From Flaccisagitta enflata (lineage: Eukaryota > Chaetognatha > Sagittoidea > Aphragmophora): a stretch of DNA of 64,000 nucleotides. This document shows, one piece after another, positions 1 through 10,424 of this stretch. The notes below the pieces were generated by a model. That model did no database searches, was not told the DNA's origin, and saw only the letters and a program-made list of their open reading frames with translations. The stretch is from positions 31,434,001-31,498,000 of the forward strand of contig OZ231127.1 in NCBI GenBank assembly GCA_965153355.1, given 5' to 3'. Each line of letters begins with the position of its first letter. The stretch's first letter is position 1. The translations under genes were made by a program, and so were the position numbers.

Positions 1-4
1 TATT

Positions 5-36
5 TTGATCGACCCTGTGCCATCTACATCGATAAC
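5..36 (-). repeat. Duplicated EF-loop fragment beside a CT microsatellite
   Basis: These bases repeat, with one substitution, the part of the EF-hand exon at about 172-205 that encodes the calcium loop (DVIDVDGTGSI on the minus strand). The two copies lie on either side of a (CT)n run. It may be a small duplication made by slippage, or the edge of another exon copy running off the window. No splice site can be judged here. Confidence 0.55.
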
Positions 37-40
37 GTCA

Positions 41-88
<48 letters not shown>
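41..88. repeat. (CT)n microsatellite
   Basis: Nearly pure CT dinucleotides. On the gene strand this is (GA)n, starting about 10 bp past the inferred donor site of the EF-hand exon at 98-264. The same arrangement occurs at 15388-15462. Confidence 0.95.
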
Positions 89-91
<3 letters not shown>

Positions 92-97
92 ACAAAC

Positions 98-264
98 TTG
101 TTCAACGCGGCAGTGACAGCATCCTCGCCGATGTCGCGCCCACCCATGAGTTCCACCAGTGTCTCTATGGCGATCGACCCTGTTCCATCTACATCGATAA
201 CGTCAAACGCGTCTCCGTATTGTGCTTGCTGGTCTTCAGTCATCTTCAAACGGCCAATTCCTTT
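98..264 (-). CDS. EF-hand protein, single exon (paralogue)
   Basis: This minus-strand exon of 167 bp encodes one EF-hand calcium-binding motif in the order helix, loop DVDGTGSIAIET, helix. It opens KGIGRLKMTEDQQAQYGDAF and closes AALNK. The acceptor reads CAACAG just above 264. The donor is GTTTGT (plus strand 92-97), giving a phase-2 intron. Exon length, phase and both splice sites match the exon at 15484-15650, so the two are paralogues. EF-hands of this type bind calcium in calmodulin-like sensors. The loop has I-A-I where the other copy has I-D-K, so the acidic or polar position 9 is lost and binding may be weaker. The following exons would lie beyond the left edge; no upstream exon was recognised. 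Confidence 0.8.
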
Positions 265-283
265 CTGTTGCAGTGGCGGTAAA

Positions 284-447
284 TTTGGATTAAGAAGGAG
301 AAAAAGAAAAAGAGAGAAGAAGAAAAAGAAAAAGAAGAAGAAAAAGAAAAAGAAAAAAGAAAGAAAAAGAAAAAGATAAAGAAAAAAGAAAGAAAAAGAA
401 AAAGAAAAAGAAAAAGAAAAAGAAAAAGAAAAAGAAAAAGAAAAAGT
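284..447. repeat. Purine tract (AAAAG/AAG repeats)
   Basis: Almost pure purine on the plus strand, so a pyrimidine tract on the gene strand. It ends about 20 bp before the acceptor of the EF-hand exon, where a 3' splice site needs a polypyrimidine tract. Confidence 0.9.
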
Positions 448-1517
448 TTGGGGGGTCGTGGGGCGTATCTATTTTAGTGCTTTTTTCTGGTTAAGAATTT
501 TGACAGTACACATCTCGATATTGGTAGTTTAAAATTGAAACATTCAATCGCTAACGTATACTATGAACTTGAAACCAAATACAAGTAGATGAAAGGATAT
601 GCAGTGTCATTTGAAATATACAATATATCTTGTGCTCATGAATCTCTAAGCATGTGGATGAATATTCTTCACGTAAACTAAAAATATAGTAGTTTGAAAA
701 TAAGGTCGATGTGGGCTTGGCACATCGATGTAATAAATGAAAGATATTTTTTTTTCGGTGAGTATTCATGCAACCACGTTTATTCTACGTTACGTCTTCC
801 TTACCTTCTGGAAAACACAAAAAAAGATCCAAAATGAATAAAAAGTAACCAAAAAAAATTATTAATGCGCTTATGGGATATCAAAAAAACAACTTACACA
901 AATGCTCACAAAGAAAAGGTCATGCTTGAACATTACCCCACCACTGGGTCACCAGCCACCACCACCCCTGCAATACAGTTGCATTGAAAATACAATGCGA
1001 GGAGCCGCAAAATCTCTAGCACCCCCCCCCCCTTGCAGTTTTTATTATGAATGTAATGCTAATATACCTCAATTCCATTCTCGTCATCAAGGCAACTTTT
1101 CAATTTCTTCCTATTACCTGAGATAATGGCCATAATAGGGCAAAATTCAATATTTGTGAAAATAATTGATTTTAACCTTTTGAAAGGCTGTTTCTTGAAA
1201 ACTAAGTTGAAATAAAAAAATCGCCCTGATAGCGGGACTTTTATTGGGATAAGCTATCAGCTACTATCATGAAAGTTGATGTAATATTGACCATTTAAGC
1301 TGCAGGGGGGGTTGCTAAGGATTTTGGCTGCTCATCTAGCTCTCTTTGTATTTTCATTGCCTCTGTAGTCCCTTTTTACGCAAGAACCTATTTAAGAGGT
1401 TCAATGGATAATATCAGGGCAAAAAGACCAATTCAAACTGCTCTGACAACTTCGTAACCGGTTTGTTTTATCTTGTGGGGTTTCTTTCTCATTTCTTATT
1501 CATTCTCCCTCTAATTA
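448..1517. other. Unassigned AT-rich DNA
   Basis: I see no exon, RNA or element here. The reading frames are short and lack recognisable motifs. The part near 600-760 resembles 17540-17700 (shared words such as TTTCTAAATGTGTGGATGAA and the text around CATGCAACTACGTTTATTC), so it is probably an old dispersed repeat. Confidence 0.5.
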
Positions 1518-1691
1518 CAGTTGAGCTTCACTAGAGCGCATGCCAAGGGACTGGGCCAAACTATGCCTTACAGTGAAGCTGCCTTATTGCCAACAAAGAA
1601 ATAACTATAAAATTTCTCAAGGGACTTCAAGTTAGTTGCCTTATAGGCGGGCATGCCTTAATAGCGGGTGCGCTCTAGCGGTGCTCCACTG
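1518..1691. mobile_element. Small inverted-repeat element (CAGTKGAGC family)
   Basis: About 174 bp with imperfect terminal inverted repeats. The left end is CAGTTGAGCTTCACTAGAGC; the right end, reverse-complemented, is CAGTGGAGCACCGCTAGAGC. No target duplication is clear. Related ends occur at 2737-3663 and 22791-22954. It has no coding capacity, so it is a MITE-like element. Confidence 0.65.
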
Positions 1692-1936
1692 TGTACGTGT
1701 AAAATAAGTTGAAGAATTTGAAAGGCTTTTAGACTGGCATGTTCGGCAACTTTTAAAGAGCGTTCTGGGCAACCAGCATTGGTTTAAAAAGAAATGAAAA
1801 GAAAAGAAAAGAAAGGAAACTTGTAAAATGGTATAAAGATATAACAAGAGGATTAATAGTTCGTCCGCCCGAACTACCATCAAACAGAACCACCGAGTGT
1901 CCTAGTAGTGCAGTGTGCTTTTGGTAAGAACGAAGC

Positions 1937-2719
1937 ATGGATTTTACTAAGTTAGTTTTGCTAGATGGAAAACTAGGAGTGATGCGCGTAGTAACTAGTC
2001 AGTGAGGGCTCACAAGGCCCTCTTCCATATTTCTTAGTGTGGGTATAGTGAGGGATATTGTTCCACCTTTCATACTACTCAGTACCTTGGATTAGAATGT
2101 CCGGCGGTCGCATTAAGCTTGACCTCCATTCGATCCTGTAAGGGTATGGTTTCTTAACAATGTTGCCCTTGGGTGATTTGTTGAATTTTGGTAAAATAGG
2201 AAACAATCATTAGCCCTTAGCTATTTTGGTAAGCATTAGTGTTTTGGGTAAGACTCAGAATGGATTTTACTAAGTTAGTTTTGCTAGATGGAAAACTAGG
2301 AGTGATGCGCGTAGTAACTAGTCAGTGAGGGCTCACAAGGCCCTCTTCCATATTTCTTAGTGTGGGTATAGTGAGGGATATTGTTCCACCTTTCATACTA
2401 CTCAGTACCTTGGATTAGAATGTCTGGCGGTCGCATTAAGCTTGACCTCGATTCGATCCTGTAAGGGTATGGTTTCTTAACAATGTTGCCCTTGGGTGAT
2501 TTGTTGAATTTTGGTAAAATAGGAAACAATCATTAGCCCTTAGCTATTTTGGTAAGCATTAGTGTTTTGGGTAAGACTCAGAATGGATTTTACTAAGTTA
2601 GTTTTGCTAGATGGAAAACTAGGAGTGATGCGCGTAGTAACTAGTCAGTGAGGGCTCACAAGGCCCTCTTCCATATTTCTTAGTGTGGGTATAGTGAGGG
2701 ATATTGTTCCACCTTTCAT
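1937..2719. repeat. Tandem repeat, 323-bp unit, about 2.4 copies
   Basis: The word ATGGATTTTACTAAGTTAG starts at 1937, 2260 and 2583, an exact 323-bp period. Copies 1 and 2 are nearly identical (for example a C/T change in GTCCGGCGG versus GTCTGGCGG). Copy 3 stops at 2719 inside CACCTTTCATA and runs into unrelated sequence. No open frame spans the unit and I recognise no RNA gene in it. The near identity implies recent expansion or homogenisation. Confidence 0.93.
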
Positions 2720-2736
2720 AACAAAACATTTCAATA

Positions 2737-3663
2737 CAGTCAAGCACAGTTAAAGCGCGCCCACTATAAAGGCAAGCCCGCCCATATGCCACACAAAGTC
2801 CTAGCTCCTTAGTCCTTACCCATTTTGTATAAATAATTGTAGTTACTTCTATATTGGCAATAAATTCAGGCCCTAATCTAGTAATTCTGTTGAACGTGCA
2901 CGCCAGGCACGCTCCTCACAATTTCAGCATGCCCAACAGAGAATGTGCGTGCCCGGATTTCAACCTCACTTGGGTATTTACACTTGATTATATCATGAAA
3001 TGTAACAAACATACATAATAATAGCAATTCCACCAGAAAATGTGCAAAGAATAAATGCAAAACACAGAATAAGTCAGAAATTGATAATTTTTTCAATTAA
3101 GTAGTTCAGAATTCTCAATCTATCTCAATTTATCAATTTATGAATGAAAAAAAAATGAATCAAAGATACTGAGATCTATGATCTATTCATTTGATTGAGT
3201 TCTTATTTTGAAAAAAAATTCTAATTTGGAAATGAAATTCAAGCGATTCAATTCCACTTTCAAAAAAAAAATAAAGATAAAAATAAATAAAGAGAGAATA
3301 AATGAATGAGTGAATACATGAGTGAATGGAAAAATGAATGAATAAATGAATGAGTAACTGAATGAATGAAAGAATGAATATATGGATGGACAAATCAAAG
3401 AAGTAATCAAATAAATTGATTGTTTTTTAAGCGATCAAATGAAAAATGTCAACCTTTATGAAATTCGGTTCTAAAGCCTGCAGTGATTTGAGAGTGCCAG
3501 CCGGGCACCGTGTCAGCTAAAACAGCGTGCCCGACAGTAAAACAGAGTGCCTCGGGCACGCGGCACGCTCTAAATTAGGGCCTGGCAATAATGCAGATTC
3601 ACTTTTCGGCATGATTTTGCCCAGTCGCTTGACATGCACTCGCACTCTAGTGTAGTGAAACTG
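2737..3663. mobile_element. Small inverted-repeat element split by a hAT-like insertion
   Basis: The left end is ACAGTCAAGCACAGTTAAAG with GCGC following. The right end, reverse-complemented, starts CAGTTTCACTACACTAGAGT. Removing the insertion at 2867-3584 leaves about 210 bp, close to the 174-bp relative at 1518-1691. Confidence 0.5.
2867..3584. mobile_element. hAT-like non-autonomous element
   Basis: 718 bp with ends CAGGCCCTAATCTAG and CTAAATTAGGGCCTG. The flanks GCAATAA(ATT) and GCAATAA(TGC) look like an imperfect 8-bp target duplication. The subterminal regions are crowded with GTGCC and GGCAC motifs on both sides, as expected for transposase-binding regions. The middle is AT-rich with AATG-type repeats and has no transposase. 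Confidence 0.65.
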
Positions 3664-6248
3664 TAAGTACGTAACTTGGCCATAGCTGGTTACTCATCCT
3701 AAGTTCTACGATGTGAGTTAGTAGGTACTTACAGGCATTTTAAGGTTGTATGTTGTAGGTAGTCGTGAGTCTTTGTTAAGAGCAAAAAAGATTTGGTAAT
3801 CTCCCCTTTTTTTAATCGGTTGACGAATTGATGAAAAGAACCGCCGCTCAAAAAAGATCCTTAAAACACACTCTACTAAGTTCCGTCGCCCGAAAGCTTC
3901 GCTAGTGAATGGAATTCGTTGAGTTAGAATTCATTTATTTTTATTTGAAGACAAAGACGCTCAGACCAAGGAGCAAATATGCGATGCTGTTATTAAGATG
4001 ACATCGAAGGATGGATTCGTCATTAATATTCCACGTGAGGAGCTTTGCTTTGGAATCTGTAGACTAGTACTGAGTAGCTTTCTAATGAAAAAAATGTTTC
4101 ATGTGATTACGGCCAAAGTAATCATGTGATCGCCATACAACTCACCCAGGATTTGTCCCGGGGTTGAATGGTTATTCATGTAAAATTTCAGAAAATTTCA
4201 TAGAACACTTTTGTGGCTACGCTAATTTGAAATTTTTGGATAGGTAGGCTGGTTCGGCTGGTTGCAATATCTGAAATTTATTGAATCTCCACATATTAGT
4301 AAACAAGGTCAAATAATGTTACCATACAAAAAATCAAGTCAATCCGTCAATCCGTTCAAGAGATATGAGCTTTCAAAGTTTGAGTAAAAAAGTCACGACG
4401 ATTTCCGCCACTTAGAGAAAAAAAGTCACGAACACGTTCTGTTCTTAAACTTAGGGTATTTCACGCTTGAGCGCTCATAAAATCATGAACTACGTTTCTT
4501 CTTTTGATCACTACACCTGAAATATTAGGAGTATTGGAAAAGCCGAGGAAAGCTTAAATGCTAGGCTTTCTAATGATGTAAAATTTGATAGCATTATTTT
4601 TAAAAATATAGCAACACGGTCACTCCCTTCAGACCGGCCACCTTAAAAGTTGAATTGGTAAATCCCTCTAGACAGGCGAAGACGAGCGAAGGTTTAAATC
4701 TAGATATGTCAAAAGTTTGTATCGGTTGCAACGGAGATCGGTAAGCGGGGAAGTCAGGGTAATAACTTTTGTTGTATTAACCTAACAACCAGGAGGCCGC
4801 CCTTAGAAACGTAACCACTATTCTCTCATGTTAGTCACTTGTCGGATAGAAATTGAAAGCGAAATAATAAAAAAAATTCAGGGACGGGATCCGTAGAGCC
4901 GTGGAAAGTCTTGAGGAGGATGGGGAGGAGGTTAGGAGAAGGAGGAGAAGCAAGAAAAGTGATGATAAAGAAGAAGAAAAAGAAAGGCCGCAGTGTACAG
5001 TGAACACCTGATCAGGCACTCAGGACCTCGCATATCATATTCTAAAATCTCCACCTTACCTTACCTTACCTTACCTTGCACTGCCTTTTTTCTCCTTATC
5101 TTACCATACCTCACCTTAGCTTAAACCACAATTAAGATTAATTTGAGGAATCTTGAAGATCCTTGTATCATTGTATGTGTGTCCGGTGGCCCACCAGAGG
5201 TACAGAAATCAATGCATGTGCTGTGGGACCCCGCCTCCACAATAGTGCGCCCCTAATAGTGGTATTTGAATTCTTAAATTGTTCAGGTCCTTGTTGTGCT
5301 AATATATACCCTCCTGAACAGTCTTTGCTTTACTCACTGACCCTTTTCAAATCTTTTTGGGTCCCAAACCAAAACTGCACCGCAACAAAGATGAACTGTT
5401 AATTTGATGACAAAATGACACACCAAGATGAGGCTGAATGATGAAAATTATAACGAATAGATTGTGAAAATATCTTTTAAATTGATATTCTAATTTTCAT
5501 TTGAATTTTTTGCATTTTTCAAAGCATAACTATGAAAAAAAAATTATTGAGTAATGTGTTTTATGATAACAGTCGCCGTTTTCAATGGTCCAAATTATCT
5601 AGTCCCATCACGACCATTATGCGGAGGTCCCGCTGTTATTGCTTTCTTCTACACACTTTCGAAAAGTCGTAAAGACTACTCCCAGTGTAAAAAACCTGTG
5701 TTAAGGAATTGTATAGAAAACCGGCTCTTGAGAACAACGTCGCATGCGTTCTACCTTGCGAATGAAATTTCAGACGAAATTGAAAAAAATGAAAAAAGAC
5801 AAATGCAGTCACGGTCTGTATCTGTCGAAGGATCTATGGCTTGTCCTTTGGACCTCCACAGTAACGAAAGCTAAAAAATCAACTTTTATGACAGGTGGAT
5901 GGTTGATTAAACGAACAGATGGACATTGGACTAACAGACGGACCAACTGATTGACCGATGGGTCGAAGGACCGACGGACCAAGTGACTTTCAGAGACCCG
6001 CCACCAAAAATCTGATTGTTTACATCTTTTAGATTACTCCCAGAATTGTAAAATTAACTTGCCCATGTTTTTTATGTTTAACAATAACTCGATGAGTATT
6101 AAAGAGCGGCCAATGCAATGCTAACGACTGTTTTTTTGCCGAACGGCGATAGTCGCCATCAATGGTAACAGGCCGCTCAAGCGTCATTATGGTCAGCGGT
6201 TCCCGATGCCCCATTGATATCATTTAGTATTGTAGTGATGAGGTAATG
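3664..6248. other. Unassigned DNA with fragments related to the 25-kb segment
   Basis: The stretches near 3715-3850 and 4855-4990 resemble the consecutive sequence at 24905-25135 (for example GGTACTTACAGGCATTTTAA and TCGTGGAAAG). They are a diverged, split copy of that repeat. CTTAC repeats lie at about 5058-5090. GACY-like degenerate runs at 5900-5990 may be worn element remains. The open frame at 5554-5874 has no recognisable domain. Confidence 0.5.
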
Positions 6249-7010
6249 GGGCAGCGGCCCCGGAGGGGTCGATGACCTATGATTCCACACAGGGCAATTT
6301 TGTTTTGGGAGGCATGATCTTGGGTCTGAGAGGTCTAATCTGGGGTCCATAAGGTCTGATCTGGGGCCTGATATAGGGTCTGAAAGGCCTGATAAGAGGT
6401 CTGGGAGGCCTGAGTTAAGGCCTAAGAAGCCTGAAAAGAGGTCTGAGAGGCCTGATTTGGGGTCTGAGAGGCCTGATTAGGGATCTCAGATGCCTGATAT
6501 GTAGTTTGAGAGGCCAGATTTGTGGTCTGAGAGGCCTGATTTGGGGTCTGAAAGGCCTGAAAAGAGGTTCAGAGGCTTGAGTTGGGGCCTAAGAGGCCTG
6601 ATAAGAGGTCTGAGAAGCCTGATTTGGGGTCTAAGGGGCCTGATTTGGGGTCTGATAGGCCTGATTTGGGGTCTGAGAGGCCTGATAAGAGGTCCGGTGG
6701 CCTGAGTTGGGGCCTAAGAGGCCTGATAAGAGGTCTGAGAGGCCTGATTTGGGGTCTGAGAGGCCTGCTTTGAGGTCTGAGAGGCCTGATTTGGGGTCTG
6801 AGAGGCCTGCTTTGAGGTCTGAGAGGCCTGATTTGGGGTCTGAGAGGCCTGATTTGAGGTCTCAGAGGCTTGATTTGAGGTCTCAGAGGCCTGCTCTGAG
6901 GTCTCAGAGGCCTGATTTGGGGCTTCGGGGGGGGGGGGACGTAGACATCAGATGGGAAAAATTGTCCTGTGTGGAACCATGGTTCATCGACCCCTCCGGG
7001 ACCGCTGCCC
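6249..7010. mobile_element. GGGCAGCGG-family inverted-repeat element with 20-bp minisatellite
   Basis: Inverted repeats of about 50 bp bound the element. The left end is GGGCAGCGGCCCCGGAGGGG followed by a bracketed TTCCACACAGGGCAA; the right end is the reverse complement, finishing GGGACCGCTGCCC. Between them lie about thirty degenerate copies of a 20-bp unit around GAGGCCTGATTTGGGGTCT. Frames reading RPDLGSERP or PLRPQIR are just this repeat translated. Confidence 0.8.
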
Positions 7011-7403
7011 AGCGGAAGCATTTTACTTAGACCTAAGGCCCTAACTCATTACCTGCTTTGAAAGTATGTAAATGTTGATGATTTCGGCCCCTGCATAGCC
7101 ACATTATATAGCTGTGCCCACCTACATACTGCCTCTGCCCACCCGCATCACTGCCCTTGCCTACCCGTCAGTGATTACTCATTGACCGTGTATCTGGTCG
7201 TGTTTCAACAATTTTTCTCTACACTCTGTTTTTTGTACAAGAACATGTTTTTTTTTCTGAGGCTCAGTGTAAGACAGATTGATGTCTTCAATACAATAAT
7301 GCAGTCACAATTCTTTTTGTTTTGAAAATCCTATTATTAGCTACAGCGAAATCCGACTTTTACGAAAAGTTTGACAATTCCTTGGGATTCGTAAAATAGT
7401 TTT

Positions 7404-7627
7404 TAGTCGCTGCCTAAGCGACTCTATAAGAGGGTGAGTCCCTGGGTCTGTCTGTCATGCGAAAATTTTGATGACGCGAAATCGACTGAAAAACAGATTT
7501 CTGACTATCACATCTCCTGCCTGGCGTCAATGCAGCCCCCGCCCACTCATATACTGCCCCTGCCCACTCGCATTACTGCCCCTGCCCACCAGCAGCGACT
7601 ACGGATTGGCCGTGTATCCGGCCTTGT
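7404..7627 (+). mobile_element. Tag-hairpin element, complete
   Basis: The 5' end is TAGTCGCTGCCTAAGCGACT, a tag followed by its inverted copy. The 3' part has GCAGCGACT, the inverted copy of the variant tag AGTCGCTGC. The hairpin GGCCGTGTATCCGGCC and the end CCTTGT follow. This copy matters because its altered tag (CTGC for CGTGC) is matched at the 3' end. Confidence 0.85.
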
Positions 7628-8022
7628 TAACCCACTCTTTGGTCCTTTGGTCCGTCAGTCCATCGACCGGTCAGTTGTCACGTTTGCCGATTTTACGCAT
7701 GTTCGCCTAGCCGCTCTTCTAAACTAAAGACTGGCCCAAAACACCATTGCCCCTGTGCATCCGTCCGACACAAAGACTGCTGTGTGAGGCGTGTATGGTT
7801 GTGTATCCGTCCTCGTCAACTGTTCCTTCTTACAATTTCGGCTCAAACTTAATCACACTGTAAGACCTTTTCATAGAACCCAATCTGATCTTTTGTTCAG
7901 GTCGCAACTTTGGTAAACAAAATCTTCTAATAAGAGTAAGATAGCCGTCAGTGTATGGCGAAAAGTTTAGTGAAATAAAAGAACACTGCACCGACGACCT
8001 CAGCGGTTTCTCGATTCTTTTT

Positions 8023-8345
8023 TAGTTGCGGACACGCAACTCTACAAGAGGCTTTGTCCGTCTGTCCGTCTGTCGGTCCGTCTGTCCGTCCCTCCGTCAG
8101 CACAAGTCGAAAAGTGGGAAAACGAATGTTTCAGATGCTTTTTAGGCAGCTGCCCCAAAGGGGACGAAGTACTGTAGAACACGGGACGTTCGTTCATTCA
8201 TTTGTTCGTCCCCCCCAGGCCCTCTCAGGCCTGAAATCTGCCCTCTCAGGCCTCTTCGGGGCCGCTGCCCTGCTTCCTCTCACTCCAATTCACAATCATG
8301 CAAAGCAGGGCAACGGGTATCGCTGTCCTTGGGCGACCTGTTGGG
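8023..8345 (+). mobile_element. Tag-hairpin element, degraded, holding a GGGCAGCGG-type element
   Basis: The start TAGTTGCGGACACGCAACTC and a (GTCY)n run are clear. At 8145-8270 lies a short GGCAGCTGCCCC...GGGGCCGCTGCCC inverted-repeat element. It is followed by the CAGGGCAACGGGTATCGCTG spacer also seen at about 36460 and 36970. The expected CCTTGT end is not found, so the right limit is uncertain. Confidence 0.55.
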
Positions 8346-8445
8346 TATATGTGTAGGGTTTAGGGTGTAGATGGAGTTGGACGCCCCTGCCCACCCATCC
8401 GCAATGATATTGTGACCCCGCGTCACTTGTTGCTTTTTGGTCGCG

Positions 8446-8530
8446 TGCATGCAATTTTACACCTTGTTCTGTCGGTCTGTCCTTCCCTCCCTCTGTTCAT
8501 CCGTCTCTCTGTCAGTCCGTAAAAATTTCA
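8446..8530 (+). mobile_element. Tag-hairpin element, 5' fragment
   Basis: GGTCGCGTGCATGCAATTTTACA followed by GTCGGTCTGTCC-type repeats is a worn 5' end. No 3' end follows. Confidence 0.5.
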
Positions 8531-9174
8531 TTTTTTTACTTTTCGATTAATTTAAGGTGAAATAAGTTAATTATCATAGAAGGAAGGAATTAAGGAGGGA
8601 TGGAAGGGAGGAAGAAGAAGAGAAGGGGGAAATTTTGAATGGTTTTCTGCATAATTTTGTTTTTCTCAGAATCCTCCGCCAGAGCGAAGCTTTGATTCAA
8701 GTAGCTTCAGGCCGTAATACATAAAACCCAGCCAACCCTTAGCCCTAACACCCTGTCCCCAACCCTAACCCTAAACCCACCCTAATTTAAAAAACCCACT
8801 AAAATAGTCTAAAAAACAAAAGACTTCATACAACCATTCATTTATACCGAGAAGGGAGTAAGGGGAAATGAAGGAGAGAAGGAAGGAAATCAAGAAGGGA
8901 GGAAGGATGGTAGGAAGGAAAAAATATGATTGCAATTATATATGACACGCTTCTTTTGAGTACGCGATTTTCTTGCCAGTGTATTTAACATACTACTTGT
9001 GGAGTTTCTCTTTACAATATTGCTTCCCTGTGCTAATTTGGAACAAAAACTACATCAATTCACTTTTTCCACCCTCGTTCGCGGGAAAAATATCTTAGAT
9101 CAACAATAAAAGTAGTGAAAAGTAATGGATTAGGAAATGGTTCTACTGAAAACTGAGTGATAAAATTCTAAAGA
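8531..9174. other. Unassigned DNA with telomere-like tract
   Basis: GGAAGG-type purine runs lie at 8580-8630 and 8850-8920. The 8690-8800 part holds degenerate CCCTAAC-like words. I see no gene. Confidence 0.5.
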
Positions 9175-9329
9175 GGGTCCCACGGAAAACTCTTAATCTG
9201 CTTCAAGACGAACTTTTTTGCATTTCCAAGAACATGGCTTCCTTCCTACGGGTCTTTGGACGAGGGCCATGTTCTTAGTTTTTTGAATTTGTCATTTTCT
9301 ATGCAAATCAAGAGTTTTCCGTGAGGTCT
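9175..9329. mobile_element. Short fold-back element
   Basis: About 155 bp. The left arm CACGGAAAACTCTTAATCTG and the right arm CAAATCAAGAGTTTTCCGTG are inverted repeats. A second pair, CCAAGAACATGG and CCATGTTCTTAG, lies near the centre. Confidence 0.65.
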
Positions 9330-9673
9330 TATCTAGTGATAAAAGAAAATTTTCTCCAGAAAATGTCTCATTTTTTCGTAATTTATTGATACATTTCACA
9401 TTGTTTAAGTCATCCCTACGAGATTTCCATGCAAATTCTTAGTGAGTGTGCACATCCACATACTCTGGACCCTTCAGTGGAAGTGTTTGATCGATTTTTC
9501 TATTGAGTGAAAAATTGGCTGCGGCAGTGAAAATCGCGAATTTCCGAAGACCGTGTCATATGTGTAATCGCAAAACGGAGCACGCGACTTTTGGCTTGTT
9601 GGGCTTGTTTATTGCACAGATTAGTAAATCCCACCCCCAATTCTTCAGTGTATGGGATACTTGAAAACATTTT

Positions 9674-9740
9674 TAGTCGCGTGCGTGCGATTCTACAACC
9701 CGCTTTGTCCGTCCATCGGTCCATCCGTTGGTCTGTCAAA
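9674..9740 (+). mobile_element. Tag-hairpin element, 5' fragment
   Basis: TAGTCGCGTGCGTGCGATTC followed by ACAACCCGCTTTGTCC and a short (GTCY)n run. The rest is missing or replaced by the AAGTCATTTT array. Confidence 0.65.
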
Positions 9741-9965
9741 CTACTATGAGATGTCATTTTAAGTCATTTTAAGTCAGTTTTTGTCATTCTAAATCATTTA
9801 AGGCTATCTTAAGTTATGAAAGTTGGACAATATTTCTACTCAACAATGTCCAAAATATATATTAGGTCAATTTAGTCATTAAAGTCACTTTTCATCATTT
9901 CATGTCTTTTGAAGTCATTTTAAGTCATCTTGAGTGATTTAAGTTATCCTAATTTATTTATGTCC
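9740..9965. repeat. AAGTCATTTT-type minisatellite
   Basis: Degenerate 10-bp repeats of GTCATTTTAA. Similar arrays occur inside the large tag-hairpin elements at 52790-53060 and 59750-60090, so this array and the fragment before it may be the stub of one such element. Confidence 0.7.
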
Positions 9966-10424
9966 CGCATGTGTTCATTGACAAAAACGGGGGGGGGGGG
10001 GAAATCATTGTTTTTGCATGATTTGTGTAGGAATCCACTGAAAAGATGCGTGAAATGTCAAGTATTCAAACTTTTTTGCAGTTTTATGTACAATATACAA
10101 TATTGACTTGGAAAGTTTTGCTAATAAGGTAAAACTAAAAGTCTGTCCTGATTAAAGCTACTGTCGTACTTAAAATTGGTTCAAAGGTCCTAAGTTTGAA
10201 ATTCCCACATGCCAATGCATCCCATGGGAAATGAGTCCTTCACGCCACATTATCCAGCTCAAGCCATCTTCATCGTTAAATTACCGTTGCTAAAGTTCAC
10301 AATGTCTTAAAAATCTGAACAGTGTCTGGGTCCGCGACGGAGGGGAGTTAAAGATCACCAATTCCAAAAGATCGCTATGACTAAAAGATCGCTAACCCAC
10401 TAAGTTCGCTAAAACTACCAGTAA

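Noticed and set aside
1937-2719. CRISPR-like array
   Set aside because: The units are 323 bp, directly adjacent and without spacers, and the window is eukaryotic.
5554-5874. 106-residue frame at 5.55-5.87 kb as a gene
   Set aside because: No recognisable motif, an overlapping frame of similar length, and flanking repeat remains.
6569-7030. Proline/arginine-rich protein genes at 6.6-7.0 kb and 35.8-36.9 kb
   Set aside because: The frames are a 20-bp minisatellite translated and are open on both strands at once, as expected for such repeats.
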